From Micromonospora pallida (GTDB taxonomy: Bacteria > Actinomycetota > Actinomycetes > Mycobacteriales > Micromonosporaceae): a DNA stretch of 64,000 nt. The notes under the pieces were generated by a model that had not been told where the DNA came from, searched no databases, and was given only the letters and a program-made list of their open reading frames with translations. The stretch is taken from positions 7,255,001 to 7,319,000 of the forward strand of contig NZ_FMHW01000002.1 of the NCBI RefSeq assembly GCF_900090325.1, in the 5' to 3' direction. Made by a program: the position numbers and the translations under genes. This document shows, one piece after another, positions 7,624-17,111 of the stretch; the stretch's first letter is position 1; the number at the start of each line of letters is the position of its first letter.

Positions 7624-10600
7624 ATGGACCGGCGTCCGGCGATCAAACCGGGACCCGACCTGCGGCCGGATGGCCCTGGCCGCGATGACAGTTTCGAGTC
7701 GACGACCGACCGTAACGGGTACGGCCGACTTCATACAGGAGCAACCGGGATGTCCGGTGCGAGTGTCGACACCTTGATCGACCCCGGCCTGCCACCGGTG
7801 GGTTACGACGGGGAGGACGTCGAACTCGACGAGCCGGTACCCAACGCGGAGCGCCTGGTCGCCCAGGCGGTCGCGCTGGCCGGCGGGGACCATGGCGCGG
7901 CTACCCTGGTCGACCGGTTCTGGCGGTTCGCGCCGGACGAGGAGCTGATCGGGTTCACCGCCGAGGAGATGCTCGACGCGGCCCGGGCCCACCGGGAGCT
8001 GGCCGAGCAGCGGGTCCCGGGCGAGTTGAAACTGCGCATCCACGAACCGGACGCCGAGCAGCACCACACGGTCATCGAGATCGTCACCGACGACATGCCG
8101 TTCCTGGTCGACTCGGTGACCTCCCTGCTCAACTCCCACCACCTCGACGTGCATCTGCTGGTGCACCCGCTGGTGGTGGTCCGGCGGGAGCCGCTGGGCC
8201 GGCTGGCCGAGGTGGCGGCGGACGTCGAGCCGGACGACGCGATCGACGGTGACATCGTCGAGAGCTGGATGCACATCGAGATCGACCCGATCCGGGACGC
8301 GGCCCAGCGGGACCGGCTGCGCACCGAGTTGAAGCGGGTGCTGACCGATGTGCGGGAGGCCGTCGAGGACTGGCCGAAGATGCGCCAGCGGGCCGTCGCG
8401 CTCGCCGACGAGCTGGCCGCGGTGCGTACCTCGGAGCATCGGCCGCCGGTGCCGGAGAAGGACATCACCGACTCGGTGGAGCTGCTGCGGTGGCTGGCCC
8501 ACGACCACTTCACCTTCCTCGGCTACCGCGAGTACCAGCTCGTCGACATCCCGAGCGGGGACGGCGACCGGCCCGGCGGGCAGGCCCTCGAAGCGGTGCT
8601 CGGCACCGGCCTGGGCATCCTGCGGCAGGACCGCACCGAGCCCCGGACGCTGTCGTCGATGACGCCGGAGGCGCACGAGAAGGTGCTGGAGAAGCGCCTG
8701 CTCATCATCACCAAGGCGAACTCCCGGGCCACCGTGCACCGGACGGCCTACCTCGACTACATCGGCTTCAAGATCTTCAACGACGCGGGTGAGGTGATCG
8801 GGGAGCGGCGCTTCCTCGGGCTCTTCTCCACCGCGGCATACCGGACCAGCGTGCGTGAGCTGCCGGTGGTGCGCCGCAAGGTCGCCGAGGTGATGGAGCG
8901 TTCCGGGCTGAGCCCGCGCAGCCACTCCGGCAAGGACCTGCTCCAGATCCTGGAGACGTACCCCCGGGACGAGCTGTTCCAGATCAAGACCGACGACCTC
9001 TACCACGCGGTGATCGGCGTGCTCCGGATGGCCGGCCGCCGGCAGTTGCGGGTGTTCCTGCGGCGGGACGGCTACGGTCGGTTCCTCTCCTGCCTGATCT
9101 ACCTGCCCCGGGACCGCTTCACCACCCAGAACCGGCTGCGCATGCAGGACATCCTGCTGCGCGAGCTGAACGGCGTCGGGGTGGACTACACCACTCGGGT
9201 CACCGAGTCGATGCTGGCCCGGGTGCACTTCATCGTCCGGACCGACCCGACCAACCCCCCCGGGGACGTCGACGCCGACCTGCTCGCCGAGGAACTGGCC
9301 GACGCCACCCGGCTGTGGGACGACGACTACCGGCTGGTGCTGGAACGCAAGCTCGGCGACGAGCAGGCCAAGCACCTGTTCACCCGGTACGCCGACGCCT
9401 TCCCGGAGGGCTACAAGGACGGGCACACGCCGTACGAGGCGATGAAGGACCTGGCCAAGCTGGAGCTGCTGGAGGAACCCGGCCAGCTCGAGATGCACCT
9501 GTTCCGCAAGCAGCTCGCGCCGCGCCACGGCGGGCGGGCGGGTGCCGACGAGGCGATGGACGTCCGGTTCAAGGTCTACCGCAACGGCGAGCCGATGCTC
9601 CTCTCCGACGTGCTGCCGGTGCTGCATTCGCTCGGCGTACGGGTGGTCGACGAGCACCCGTACGAGGTGGACCGGATCGACGGGCGGATCTACCTCTACG
9701 ACTTCGGCCTGCGGCTGCCCGAGGGGCACCAGGAGCTGGCCGAGGTGCGCCCGCACGTGGAGAACGCCTTCGCCGCCGCCTGGCGGGGCGAGGCAGAGGT
9801 GGACGGCTTCAACGAGCTGGTGCTGCGCTCCGGGCTGACCTGGCGGCAGGTGGTGGTGCTGCGTGCGTACGCGAAGTACCTGCGCCAGGCGGGCACGGTC
9901 TTCTCGCAGGACTACATGGAGTCCACCTTCATCGCGTACCCGAGGATCGCCACCCTGCTGGTGGAACTGTTCGAGGTGCGCTTCGACCCGGCGGCCGAGC
10001 TGGACGCCGAGGCGCGTCAGCGGCGCGGCGACGAGCTGGTCGACACCATCAACGCCGCCCTGGACGACGTGTCCAGCCTGGACCAGGACCGGATCCTGCG
10101 GTCGTACCTGACGCTGATCCGGGCCACCCTGCGGACCAGCTTCTTCCAGAAGATGGAGGACGGCGGACGGCCCAAGTCGTACGTGGCCTTCAAGCTGGAC
10201 CCGCAGGCCATCCCCGACCTGCCCGCGCCCCGACCGAAGTACGAGATCTTCGTCTACTCGCCGCGGTTCGAGGGCGTGCACCTGCGGTTCGGGCCGGTGG
10301 CCCGGGGTGGGCTGCGCTGGTCCGACCGGCGGGAGGACTTCCGTACCGAGGTGCTCGGCCTGGTCAAGGCGCAGATGGTGAAGAACACCGTGATCGTGCC
10401 GGTGGGTGCCAAGGGCGGCTTCGTGCTCAAGCAGAAGCCGGGCGACCGGGACGAGGCGGTGGCCTGCTACCAGGAGTTCATCTCGGCGCTGCTGGACGTC
10501 ACCGACAACATCGTCAGCGGCGACGTGGTGCCGCCGGTCGACGTGGTGCGCCACGACGGCGACGACCCGTACCTGGTGGTGGCGGCGGACAAGGGGACGG

Positions 10601-12690
10601 CCACCTTCTCCGACATCGCCAACGAGATCTCCGTCGCGCACAACTTCTGGCTGGGGGACGCCTTCGCCTCCGGCGGCTCGGCCGGCTACGACCACAAGAA
10701 GATGGGCATCACCGCCCGGGGCGCCTGGGAGTCGGTCAAGCGGCACTTCCGCGAGCTGGGGCACGACACCCAGTCCGAGGACTTCAGCGTGGTCGGCGTG
10801 GGCGACATGTCCGGCGACGTGTTCGGCAACGGGATGCTGCTCAGCGAGCACATCCGGCTGGTGGCCGCCTTCGACCACCGGCACATCTTCCTCGACCCGG
10901 ACCCGGACCCAACCAGCTCGTACGCCGAGCGGAAGCGGTTGTTCGACCTGTCCCGCTCGTCGTGGCAGGACTACGACGAGGGGCTGATCTCCGAGGGCGG
11001 CGGGGTGTTCTCCCGTACCGCGAAGTCGGTGCCGATCTCGGCGCAGGTCCGCGCGGCGCTCGGCCTCGACGACGGGGTCACCCAGATGGCGCCGCCGGAG
11101 TTGATGAAGGCGATCCTGACCGCTCCGGTGGACCTGTTCTGGAACGGCGGCATCGGCACCTACGTCAAGGCGGCCAGCGAGACCAACGCCGAGGTGGGGG
11201 ACAAGTCCAACGACGCGATCCGGGTCAACGGCCGGGACCTGCGCTGCCGGGTGGCCGGCGAGGGCGGGAACCTGGGCTGGACCCAGCTCGGCCGGATCGA
11301 GTACGCCCAGGCCGGCGGGCGGATCTACACCGACTTCATCGACAACGCGGCCGGGGTGGACTGCTCCGACCACGAGGTGAACATCAAGATCCTGCTCAAC
11401 ACGGCGGTCGCCGACGGGGAGCTGACCGTCCCGGAGCGGGACGAGCTGCTCGCCGAGATGACCGACGAGGTCGCCGAGCTGGTGCTGCGGGACAACTACG
11501 ACCAGGCGCGGGCGTTGAACAACGCCCAGGCTCAGTCCGCGTCGCTGCTGCCGGTGCACCGGCGGATGATCAGTGACCTGGAACGCTCGGGTGCGCTGGA
11601 CCGCACGCTGGAGGCGCTGCCGTCGGACGAGGAACTGGCCGCCCGGGCCGAGTCCGGGCTGACCGCGCCGGAGTTCGCGGTGCTGCTCGCGTACGTGAAG
11701 ATCGTGCTCGAGCGGGAGATCCTCACCGACGGGCTGGCCGACGAGGAGTGGACGACCGACGTTCTGGTCAACTACTTCCCGACCCCGATGCGGCAGCGCT
11801 TCGCCCACCGGATGGGGCAGCACCGGCTGCGCCGGGACATCGTCACCACCGTGCTGGTGAACGAGGCGATCAACCGGGGCGGCATCTCGTTCGTGTTCCG
11901 GGTGGTCGAGGAGACGGCGGCCTCCCCGGCGGACGTGATCCGGGCGTACGTGGTGGTCCGCGAGGTCTTCGGGCTCGGGGAGCTGTGGGACGCGGTCGAG
12001 GCGCTGGACAACCGGGTCGCCCCGGAGTTGCAGACCAGCGGCTACCTGGACACCCGGCGGCTGCTGGACCGGGCGGTGCGCTGGCTGGTCACCAACCGGC
12101 GTTCGCCGATCGACGTGCCGGCCGAGATCGCCCGTCTGCGGAACGGCGTGGCGCGTCTCCTGCCGGAGCTGGAGCACCTCTTCTACGGTGCCGAACGGGA
12201 GGCCCTGGCCGCGCACGTCGACATGACGGCCAAGCGGGGGCTGCCCCGGGACCTGGCCGAGCAGGCGACCCGGCTGATGTACAGCTTCGGCCTGCTCGAC
12301 GTGGTGGAGACGGCGGCGCAGACCGGCCGGGACGTGGGTGAGGTGGCCTCGGTCTACTTCGTCCTCTCCGACCGGTTCCGGGTCGACTCGCTGCTGTCGA
12401 AGATCTCCCTGTTGCCCCGGGAGGACCGCTGGCAGACCCTGGCCCGGATGGCGTTGCGGTACGACCTCTACGCCGCCCTGGCCGCGCTCACCAGCGAGGT
12501 GCTGGACTCCACCGACGCGGCCCTGCCGCCGCAGGAGCGGGTGCAGGTCTGGGAGGAGTCCAACGCCGTGTCGATCCACCGGGCCAACCGGGCGATGGGG
12601 GAGTTCGACGAGTCCCGGGCGGACCTCGCCGCGCTCTCCGTCCTGCTCCGGCAGATCCGTACGCTGGTGCGTACGTCCTCGGCGAGCTGA
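7624..12690 (+). CDS. Large NAD-specific glutamate dehydrogenase (about 180-kDa class)
   Basis: About 1688 aa from ATG 7624, which has GAGGGGAG 8 nt upstream. GTG 7582 and ATG 7750 (AGGAG upstream) are alternative starts; recognisable family similarity begins after 7800. This is the Bac_GDH class that converts L-glutamate to 2-oxoglutarate and ammonium with NAD+. It has a long N-terminal region with ACT-like segments (FLVDSVTSLLNSHHLDVHL). The catalytic block near residue 895 reads GGLRWSDRREDFRTEVLG, followed by VPVGAKGGFVLK with the conserved lysines. The Rossmann region has VVGVGDMSGDVFGNGML near 1060 and GEGGNLGWTQLGR. No frameshift is seen. The probable role is glutamate catabolism and stress metabolism. 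A perfect hairpin follows the stop. Confidence 0.95.
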   Translation: MDRRPAIKPGPDLRPDGPGRDDSFESTTDRNGYGRLHTGATGMSGASVDTLIDPGLPPVGYDGEDVELDEPVPNAERLVAQAVALAGGDHGAATLVDRFWRFAPDEELIGFTAEEMLDAARAHRELAEQRVPGELKLRIHEPDAEQHHTVIEIVTDDMPFLVDSVTSLLNSHHLDVHLLVHPLVVVRREPLGRLAEVAADVEPDDAIDGDIVESWMHIEIDPIRDAAQRDRLRTELKRVLTDVREAVEDWPKMRQRAVALADELAAVRTSEHRPPVPEKDITDSVELLRWLAHDHFTFLGYREYQLVDIPSGDGDRPGGQALEAVLGTGLGILRQDRTEPRTLSSMTPEAHEKVLEKRLLIITKANSRATVHRTAYLDYIGFKIFNDAGEVIGERRFLGLFSTAAYRTSVRELPVVRRKVAEVMERSGLSPRSHSGKDLLQILETYPRDELFQIKTDDLYHAVIGVLRMAGRRQLRVFLRRDGYGRFLSCLIYLPRDRFTTQNRLRMQDILLRELNGVGVDYTTRVTESMLARVHFIVRTDPTNPPGDVDADLLAEELADATRLWDDDYRLVLERKLGDEQAKHLFTRYADAFPEGYKDGHTPYEAMKDLAKLELLEEPGQLEMHLFRKQLAPRHGGRAGADEAMDVRFKVYRNGEPMLLSDVLPVLHSLGVRVVDEHPYEVDRIDGRIYLYDFGLRLPEGHQELAEVRPHVENAFAAAWRGEAEVDGFNELVLRSGLTWRQVVVLRAYAKYLRQAGTVFSQDYMESTFIAYPRIATLLVELFEVRFDPAAELDAEARQRRGDELVDTINAALDDVSSLDQDRILRSYLTLIRATLRTSFFQKMEDGGRPKSYVAFKLDPQAIPDLPAPRPKYEIFVYSPRFEGVHLRFGPVARGGLRWSDRREDFRTEVLGLVKAQMVKNTVIVPVGAKGGFVLKQKPGDRDEAVACYQEFISALLDVTDNIVSGDVVPPVDVVRHDGDDPYLVVAADKGTATFSDIANEISVAHNFWLGDAFASGGSAGYDHKKMGITARGAWESVKRHFRELGHDTQSEDFSVVGVGDMSGDVFGNGMLLSEHIRLVAAFDHRHIFLDPDPDPTSSYAERKRLFDLSRSSWQDYDEGLISEGGGVFSRTAKSVPISAQVRAALGLDDGVTQMAPPELMKAILTAPVDLFWNGGIGTYVKAASETNAEVGDKSNDAIRVNGRDLRCRVAGEGGNLGWTQLGRIEYAQAGGRIYTDFIDNAAGVDCSDHEVNIKILLNTAVADGELTVPERDELLAEMTDEVAELVLRDNYDQARALNNAQAQSASLLPVHRRMISDLERSGALDRTLEALPSDEELAARAESGLTAPEFAVLLAYVKIVLEREILTDGLADEEWTTDVLVNYFPTPMRQRFAHRMGQHRLRRDIVTTVLVNEAINRGGISFVFRVVEETAASPADVIRAYVVVREVFGLGELWDAVEALDNRVAPELQTSGYLDTRRLLDRAVRWLVTNRRSPIDVPAEIARLRNGVARLLPELEHLFYGAEREALAAHVDMTAKRGLPRDLAEQATRLMYSFGLLDVVETAAQTGRDVGEVASVYFVLSDRFRVDSLLSKISLLPREDRWQTLARMALRYDLYAALAALTSEVLDSTDAALPPQERVQVWEESNAVSIHRANRAMGEFDESRADLAALSVLLRQIRTLVRTSSAS

Positions 12691-12695
12691 GCCGG

Positions 12696-12740
12696 ACGCG
12701 CCACGCGCCCGGTGGGACGGTCACCGGGCGCGTGGCGCGT
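12696..12740. terminator. Bidirectional hairpin terminator between glutamate dehydrogenase and sortase genes
   Basis: Perfect 18-bp inverted repeat (12696-12713 and 12723-12740) with a 9-nt loop. It lies between convergent stop codons and has no long T-run, as is common in high-GC actinomycetes. Confidence 0.85.
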
Positions 12741-12756
12741 TTCGTCCGCCACCCCC

Positions 12757-13479
12757 TCACGTCACCAGGGTGGCGAAGACGATGATGTTGTCCGGGTAGT
12801 TACGGGTGTCCTCGTCGAACTGCCCGCCGCAGGTGACCACCCGCAGCGCGGCCCGGTCGTTGTAGCCGTAGACCAGGTCGGACGGGAACTCCGTCTTCGG
12901 GTACGCCCGTACCAGGTCGACCTTGAAGACGGCGGAGCTGCCGTCCTTCCGGGCGACCGAGATGGTGTCGCCGGGCACCAGCGCGCCGAGGTCGAAGAAG
13001 ACGGCCGGGCCGGTGTAGCTGGAGTCGACGTGCCCGACGATCACCGCGTTGCCGATCTCGCCGGGGGTGGGACCGAGCCGGTACCAGCCGGCGAGCTGCG
13101 CCTGCTCCAGCGGGGGCACCTGCACGGTGCCGTCCGCCTCCACCCCGAGCGACATGATCCTGGCGTCCACCCCGATTCGGGGAATGGAGATGGTGGTCGG
13201 TTCGGACGGGGCCATCGCCCCCGGATCGGTGTCCGGGTCGAGGTCGCTGGCCAGATCGGTGGGGTCCGGGTAGGTCGCCTCCGGTTCGGTGCCGGCGCCG
13301 GATGCGGCCGCCCCGACCACCGGCTGCGGCGGCCGGGACGGTTCCGATGCGGTCAGTCCCATGCCGAGCAGTCCGGCACCGATGACCCCGATCAGGGCCA
13401 CCACCACGGCCGCGCCGGCGGCGCGCCACGGTACCCCGTGACGGCCGCCGGCGGACGTCCTCACGTCAGACCAGTTCAT
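12757..13479 (-). CDS. Class F sortase
   Basis: 240-aa membrane-anchored transpeptidase. One N-terminal transmembrane helix (about 20-43) and a Pro/Asp-rich linker precede the sortase beta-barrel (97-240). The catalytic triad is visible: His150 in VIVGHVDSS, Cys217 in RVVTCGGQF and Arg226 in DEDTRNYPDN. Class F enzymes (actinobacterial) cleave an LPxTG-like motif and attach the protein to the cell wall. The start lies inside the 3' end of the upstream surface-protein gene (14-bp overlap), which makes that protein the obvious candidate substrate or partner. Its C-terminus lacks a canonical LPxTG, as noted in that entry. Confidence 0.93.
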   Translation of the reverse strand: MNWSDVRTSAGGRHGVPWRAAGAAVVVALIGVIGAGLLGMGLTASEPSRPPQPVVGAAASGAGTEPEATYPDPTDLASDLDPDTDPGAMAPSEPTTISIPRIGVDARIMSLGVEADGTVQVPPLEQAQLAGWYRLGPTPGEIGNAVIVGHVDSSYTGPAVFFDLGALVPGDTISVARKDGSSAVFKVDLVRAYPKTEFPSDLVYGYNDRAALRVVTCGGQFDEDTRNYPDNIIVFATLVT

Positions 13480-14821
13480 CGGCCCGACGACGGCGCATCA
13501 GCACGATGCCGCCGAGCGCGGCGGCACCGAGCATCGCCGCTCCACCGGTGGTCATATCGCGGTCGACGCCACCGGTGGCGCCGCCGTCACCGCCGTTGAC
13601 GTGCCCCCGAGGCGTGACGATCAGGGTGCCCTCGCCGCAGGAGCCCTTGAGCTCGTACTTGCCCGGCTCGGCGTCCCACGGGATCTCGGCCCGGCCGTAG
13701 TACACGAACCGCGGCTCCTTGTGCCACGACTTCTCCTCGGCGGACTCCTCCTCGGCAGCCTCCTCCCCGGTGGCGGCGGCCTCGGCGTCGGTCTTCTTCC
13801 GCGCGGCCTCCTCGTCGGCCTTCTTCTTCTCCTCGTCGGCCTTCTTCTTGGCCTCCTCGTCCTTGTCCTTCACCTCGTCGCCGGCACCCGCGCCGCCCGG
13901 AGCGCCGTTCATGCTCGGCTGCCCGGCCTCGTCGGCGGAGTCGCCCCACCCGTCGGACTGGTTGCCCTCGTTGGACAAGCCGCTACCGGCCGGGGCACCG
14001 TTCTGGTTGGCGTTGCCGTTCGGTGTGGTGGTGTTGCCGTTCTCTGTGGCGTTGCCATTGGGCGTGGTGGTGCTGCCGTTGGGCGTGGTGGTGCTGCCGT
14101 TGGGCGTGGTGGTGCTGCCGTTCTGGTTGGCGTTGCCGTTGGGCGCGGTGGTGTTGCCGTTCTCGGTGGCGTTGCCATTGGGCGTGGTGGCGTTGCCGTT
14201 GGGCGTGGTGGTGCTGCCGTTGGGCGTGGTGGTGCTGCCGTTCTGGTTGGCGTTGCCGTTGGGCGCGGTGGTGTTGCCGTTCTCGGTGGCGTTGCCGTTC
14301 GGCGCGGTGGCGCTGCCGTTCCCGGTGTTGCCGCCGTTCCCCCAGCCCCCGTCGTTCCCCCATCCGCCGTCGTCCTGGGAGCCGCTGCCGTCCCATCCGC
14401 CGGAGTCCTTGTGGTCCTTGTCCTTGCCCTTGTGGTCCTTGTCCTTGCCGGACCAGTCGCCCCCGGACTCCTCGCCGCTGCCGGACTCCTCGCCCTTCCA
14501 GTCGTGTCCGCCGCCCTTCCAGTCGTGCTTGCCGTCCTTCTTGTGGTGGTCCCGGGGGTGGAGCTTGACCTTGCCGGTCACCTCCGACCAGACGACGGCG
14601 TGCTCCTGGCGCTCCGTGCAGACCTCGATCAACCAGACATCGTGGCCCGGCTTCACGGCGTGCGGATCGGCGTAGACCTTGCCCTTTTTGTGGTGGTCGT
14701 CGTGCCCGCCGCCGTTGTCGGCGAAGGCGATCCCCGGCGTGAAGACCAGCAAGGAGGCCCCGCCGAGGGCGGCGCCTGCGACGACCTTCCCGAGCTTGTT
14801 GATAGCCATGACCTGCGTCAC
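13466..14821 (-). CDS. Repeat-rich secreted surface protein with C-terminal membrane anchor, partner of class F sortase
   Basis: 451 aa from GTG 14821 (alternative ATG 14809). A signal peptide (about 1-34, ending GIAFA) is followed by a His/Lys/Asp-rich region, then Asn/Gly/Thr/Pro repeats (about residues 169-270) and an acidic/Lys coiled region (KDKDEEAKKKADEEKKK). A small folded C-terminal domain includes WDAEPGKYELKGSCGEGTL. The end has TTGGAAMLGAAALGGIVLM (about 424-442) and RRRR at 443-446, the hydrophobic-helix-plus-basic-tail layout of a sorting signal. No LPxTG is seen just before the helix; the local sequence is GGVDRDMTTGG. It may be a stalk protein displayed on the envelope. Overlap with the sortase gene supports a common operon. 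Confidence 0.8.
   Translation of the reverse strand: MTQVMAINKLGKVVAGAALGGASLLVFTPGIAFADNGGGHDDHHKKGKVYADPHAVKPGHDVWLIEVCTERQEHAVVWSEVTGKVKLHPRDHHKKDGKHDWKGGGHDWKGEESGSGEESGGDWSGKDKDHKGKDKDHKDSGGWDGSGSQDDGGWGNDGGWGNGGNTGNGSATAPNGNATENGNTTAPNGNANQNGSTTTPNGSTTTPNGNATTPNGNATENGNTTAPNGNANQNGSTTTPNGSTTTPNGSTTTPNGNATENGNTTTPNGNANQNGAPAGSGLSNEGNQSDGWGDSADEAGQPSMNGAPGGAGAGDEVKDKDEEAKKKADEEKKKADEEAARKKTDAEAAATGEEAAEEESAEEKSWHKEPRFVYYGRAEIPWDAEPGKYELKGSCGEGTLIVTPRGHVNGGDGGATGGVDRDMTTGGAAMLGAAALGGIVLMRRRRADELV
14013..14316 (-). repeat. Degenerate tandem repeats encoding NGN/NGS-TTxPNG units
   Basis: Short units of about 15-30 bp encode NGNTTAPNGNANQNGSTTTPNG-type sequence repeated through the surface protein. 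A larger block (ATENGNTTAPNGNANQNGS) occurs at least twice, near-identical at the DNA level. This is prone to slippage, so repeat number may vary between strains. Confidence 0.9.
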
Positions 14822-15424
14822 TCCATCCCTTTTCGTCCTGACCCGGCGGAAGCCGAGCTAGGTCAGACGTTAGACCGATTCGCGAACTCTGCGGGGAAAG
14901 ATTCGTGTTTAGGAGTGGGTTCGGCTATCGGGGGATCAGAGTGGTACAGGCTGTTCCGCTCTTCCGGTCCTGCGACGCGTCGTTACCGGCCGATCGCCCG
15001 GAACGGACGGGAGCGCTCCCATCTGCCTTCGCGTTGATCCACTCCCTTTCGGCGATACTGCGCCTTCCCCCGGCCCGGACACCGCGAGATCGGCAAAAAG
15101 GAGCGTGGGTTACCCGGCGGGGAACGGTGACGACCCGGGTAACGGGCTACGGCGGTCCGGAGCGGAGGGCCGAAACAGAACGGCCACCGTGCCTTCGGCG
15201 GCACGGTGGGAAACAGGCGCGGCGTTAGCCTGGGGTGGCGCTATCCGGCCGGCCGGGCGGGACGACCAGCTGGGGTGACCCGGACCGGTTCACCGGTCCG
15301 GGCGTGACGGCCGGCCTGGACGGTCACGTCGACGGCTCGGAACGCCGCCTCGGGGTCGTACGGCGGTGGAGGCCGCCCGCGCGGCCCCGGCCGACCGGGT
15401 GGCTCGGCCGGGGCTCGTACGAGG
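14822..15424. other. 603-bp non-coding stretch upstream of the surface-protein gene
   Basis: It holds the promoter side of the minus-strand surface-protein gene, with an AT-richer patch around 14820-14920 including AAAAGGGATGGA just before the GTG start. A hairpin lies at 15184-15209. No ORF with a convincing start and protein-like composition was found. A minus-strand frame ending at 15241 just upstream of the hairpin was considered and left out. Confidence 0.5.
15184..15209. terminator. Hairpin terminator
   Basis: 10-bp perfect stem (15184-15193 and 15200-15209) with loop TTCGGC. It would terminate minus-strand transcription coming from the hypothetical gene at 15425-15793. Confidence 0.6.
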
Positions 15425-15793
15425 TCAGGGCACGGTGCGCTCGACCGCTGCCCGGCCGTCCCGCTCCAGGTCGCGCCGGGCCCGTTCGACGTTCTTCCGG
15501 TCCGGGTCCTGGCCCCGGGCCGCCGCCAGGTCCTCCGGGTCCCAGGGCTGCTCCGCCCCGGTACGGAGGGACACGCGGCCCTCGCCGCTGGTGCCGGCGT
15601 ACGGGTCACCGATCAGCTCGTCGGCGCCGGCGCGCTCCACCGGGGTCTCGCCGGGCGTCACGAAGGCCGGGGTGTCCTCGTCCGGGCCGCCACCGGTCAC
15701 CAGCTGTGGCACCGTCGTCTCGTCGTCCACCGCGGCGGCCACCTCGGGGCTCTCCTCCAGCGGCCGGTCGGCGGCGCGGTCGCGATCCGTCAT
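15425..15793 (-). CDS. Conserved hypothetical acidic protein
   Basis: 122 aa, ATG with AGGAGG upstream (ACAGGAGGGCAGAACC). The protein is strongly acidic and probably mostly disordered, rich in Glu, Asp, Pro and Gly, with no transmembrane segment or catalytic motif. The C-terminal part (DPDRKNVERARRDLERDGRAAVE) should form a charged helix. Function is unknown. It is the last gene of a minus-strand set with the two membrane/helical proteins at 16013 and 17112, separated from them by about 220 bp of Pro/Gly-type low-complexity DNA. Confidence 0.7.
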   Translation of the reverse strand: MTDRDRAADRPLEESPEVAAAVDDETTVPQLVTGGGPDEDTPAFVTPGETPVERAGADELIGDPYAGTSGEGRVSLRTGAEQPWDPEDLAAARGQDPDRKNVERARRDLERDGRAAVERTVP

Positions 15794-16012
15794 GGTTCTG
15801 CCCTCCTGTCGCCAGGCGCGTTACCTGAAACCTCTCGCGTACCCCGCAGAGCCCACCCCATGCGCCCGACCGCTGCCCGCCCCGCCACCACGGCCGGCCG
15901 TCCGGCCCCGCCACCGGGACCGGGACCGGGACCGGGCAGTTTGGCTTCGCCACCACGGCCGGCCGCCCGGCCCCGTCGCCGGGACCGGGCGGTCTGGCCG
16001 CCGGCCGTCGGG

Positions 16013-17098
16013 TTACCGCCCGAGGACCCGGTCGAGGAAGTCGCGGTAGCGGCGGACCGCCTGCCGGAGCTGCTCGGTGTCGGCGGAGCCGTCGTCCTGC
16101 CAGCCGCCGAGCCGGTTCTTCTGCTCGGCCAGCGCCGTGGCGAGCGCGTTGATCGCCTCCTCCACCAGGCCCTGGGCCTGCCCGGCCGCCGCCTTGGGAT
16201 CGTCGACGAAGCGGAGCTGGACGTCCCGCCAGCGGTCCCGGAACCCCTGCGCGGCGCCCGGGGCGAAGAGCGTGGCCGGCTCGGCTAGGGCGGACGCGGA
16301 GGAACCGGTGGTACCGGCGGCGGTGAGCGTGTCCGGAGCACCGGTGGGAGCCGCCGTCGTCGGGGCGGTGTCCGGGTCCACCATCGCCGGGGCCGGACTG
16401 CCGTAGCCGGCACCGTCGGCCGTGGCGTTCCGGCGTACCCCCGTGTCCCGGTGCGATCCGGTGTCCGAGTGCGGTCCGGTGTCCGAGTGCGGTCCGGTGT
16501 CCCGGTGGGCGGCGGTCGCGGCCGGGCGGCGGTCGGCGGCCGCGTCGTCGCGGTGCCGGACGGCCGGCTCGGCCTCGTCGGTGACCTGCGCGCGGTGGTG
16601 GCCGTGCAGCAACCGGGTGGGCTCCGCGCGGCCGTCGACCCGCCGTTCACCGACCGCGCCGTCGCCGGGGCGCGCGGTGCGTTCCTCGCGGGGGTCCGGC
16701 TCGTCGGCGGGGATCGGGCTGGCCAGCGCCGAGGCGGCCACCGCTCCGCCCACGGTGGTCGCGCCGAAGGCGGTCGGCACCGGGCCCGGCGGGTGGAAGT
16801 CCGCCCGCCCGTCGGCCCCATCCCGGTCGTCCCGGGGTCCCGCACCGGCGCCGGCAGGACTCCGGTGGCCCCGCTCCCGCCGGTCTGCCACGGCGTCGTC
16901 GTCGGAGGTGCTCCCGTTCCGGCGGGCCGTCCCGGTCGGGTCGTCGAAGGTGCCCCGGTCGTCGAGCGCGTCCTCGGGCACCTCGGTCCGCCCGGCACGG
17001 TTGCCGTGGCGGTCGACCGTGGCGACCGGCGGTGGGATCGGCACCGGCTCCGAACGGACGACCTCGGTCTGGTCGGTCTGCTGCTCCTGCTGGCGCAT
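16013..17098 (-). CDS. Hypothetical protein with disordered N-terminal region and C-terminal helical domain
   Basis: 361 aa. ATG has AGGAGG 9 nt upstream, overlapping the stop of the preceding gene (13 bp between the genes), so the two form an operon. Residues 1-265 are low-complexity with many Asp/Arg/Thr/Pro and a run of HRDTGPHSDTG-like units near 190-215. The C-terminal 95 residues contain WRDVQLRFVDDPKAAAGQAQ and EQLRQAVRRYRDFLDRVLG. The same pattern ends the upstream protein (WEEVQLRFVDTPAEAVGEAD, EELRQAVVHYRALVADLLG), so they are paralogous domains. Function unknown. Confidence 0.75.
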   Translation of the reverse strand: MRQQEQQTDQTEVVRSEPVPIPPPVATVDRHGNRAGRTEVPEDALDDRGTFDDPTGTARRNGSTSDDDAVADRRERGHRSPAGAGAGPRDDRDGADGRADFHPPGPVPTAFGATTVGGAVAASALASPIPADEPDPREERTARPGDGAVGERRVDGRAEPTRLLHGHHRAQVTDEAEPAVRHRDDAAADRRPAATAAHRDTGPHSDTGPHSDTGSHRDTGVRRNATADGAGYGSPAPAMVDPDTAPTTAAPTGAPDTLTAAGTTGSSASALAEPATLFAPGAAQGFRDRWRDVQLRFVDDPKAAAGQAQGLVEEAINALATALAEQKNRLGGWQDDGSADTEQLRQAVRRYRDFLDRVLGR

Positions 17099-17111
17099 GG
17101 CAACGGCCTCC

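Noticed and set aside
7570..12579. Open minus-strand frame of 1669 codons
   Set aside because: Antisense of the glutamate dehydrogenase gene; low-complexity Val/His/Gln/Arg-rich product with no domain, as expected in high-GC DNA.
15241..15424. Possible small minus-strand protein ending just before the hairpin at 15184-15209
   Set aside because: The frame (PYDPEAAFRAVDVTVQAGRH...) looks protein-like but has no good start outside the neighbouring gene; a 28-aa GTG option lacks a ribosome site.
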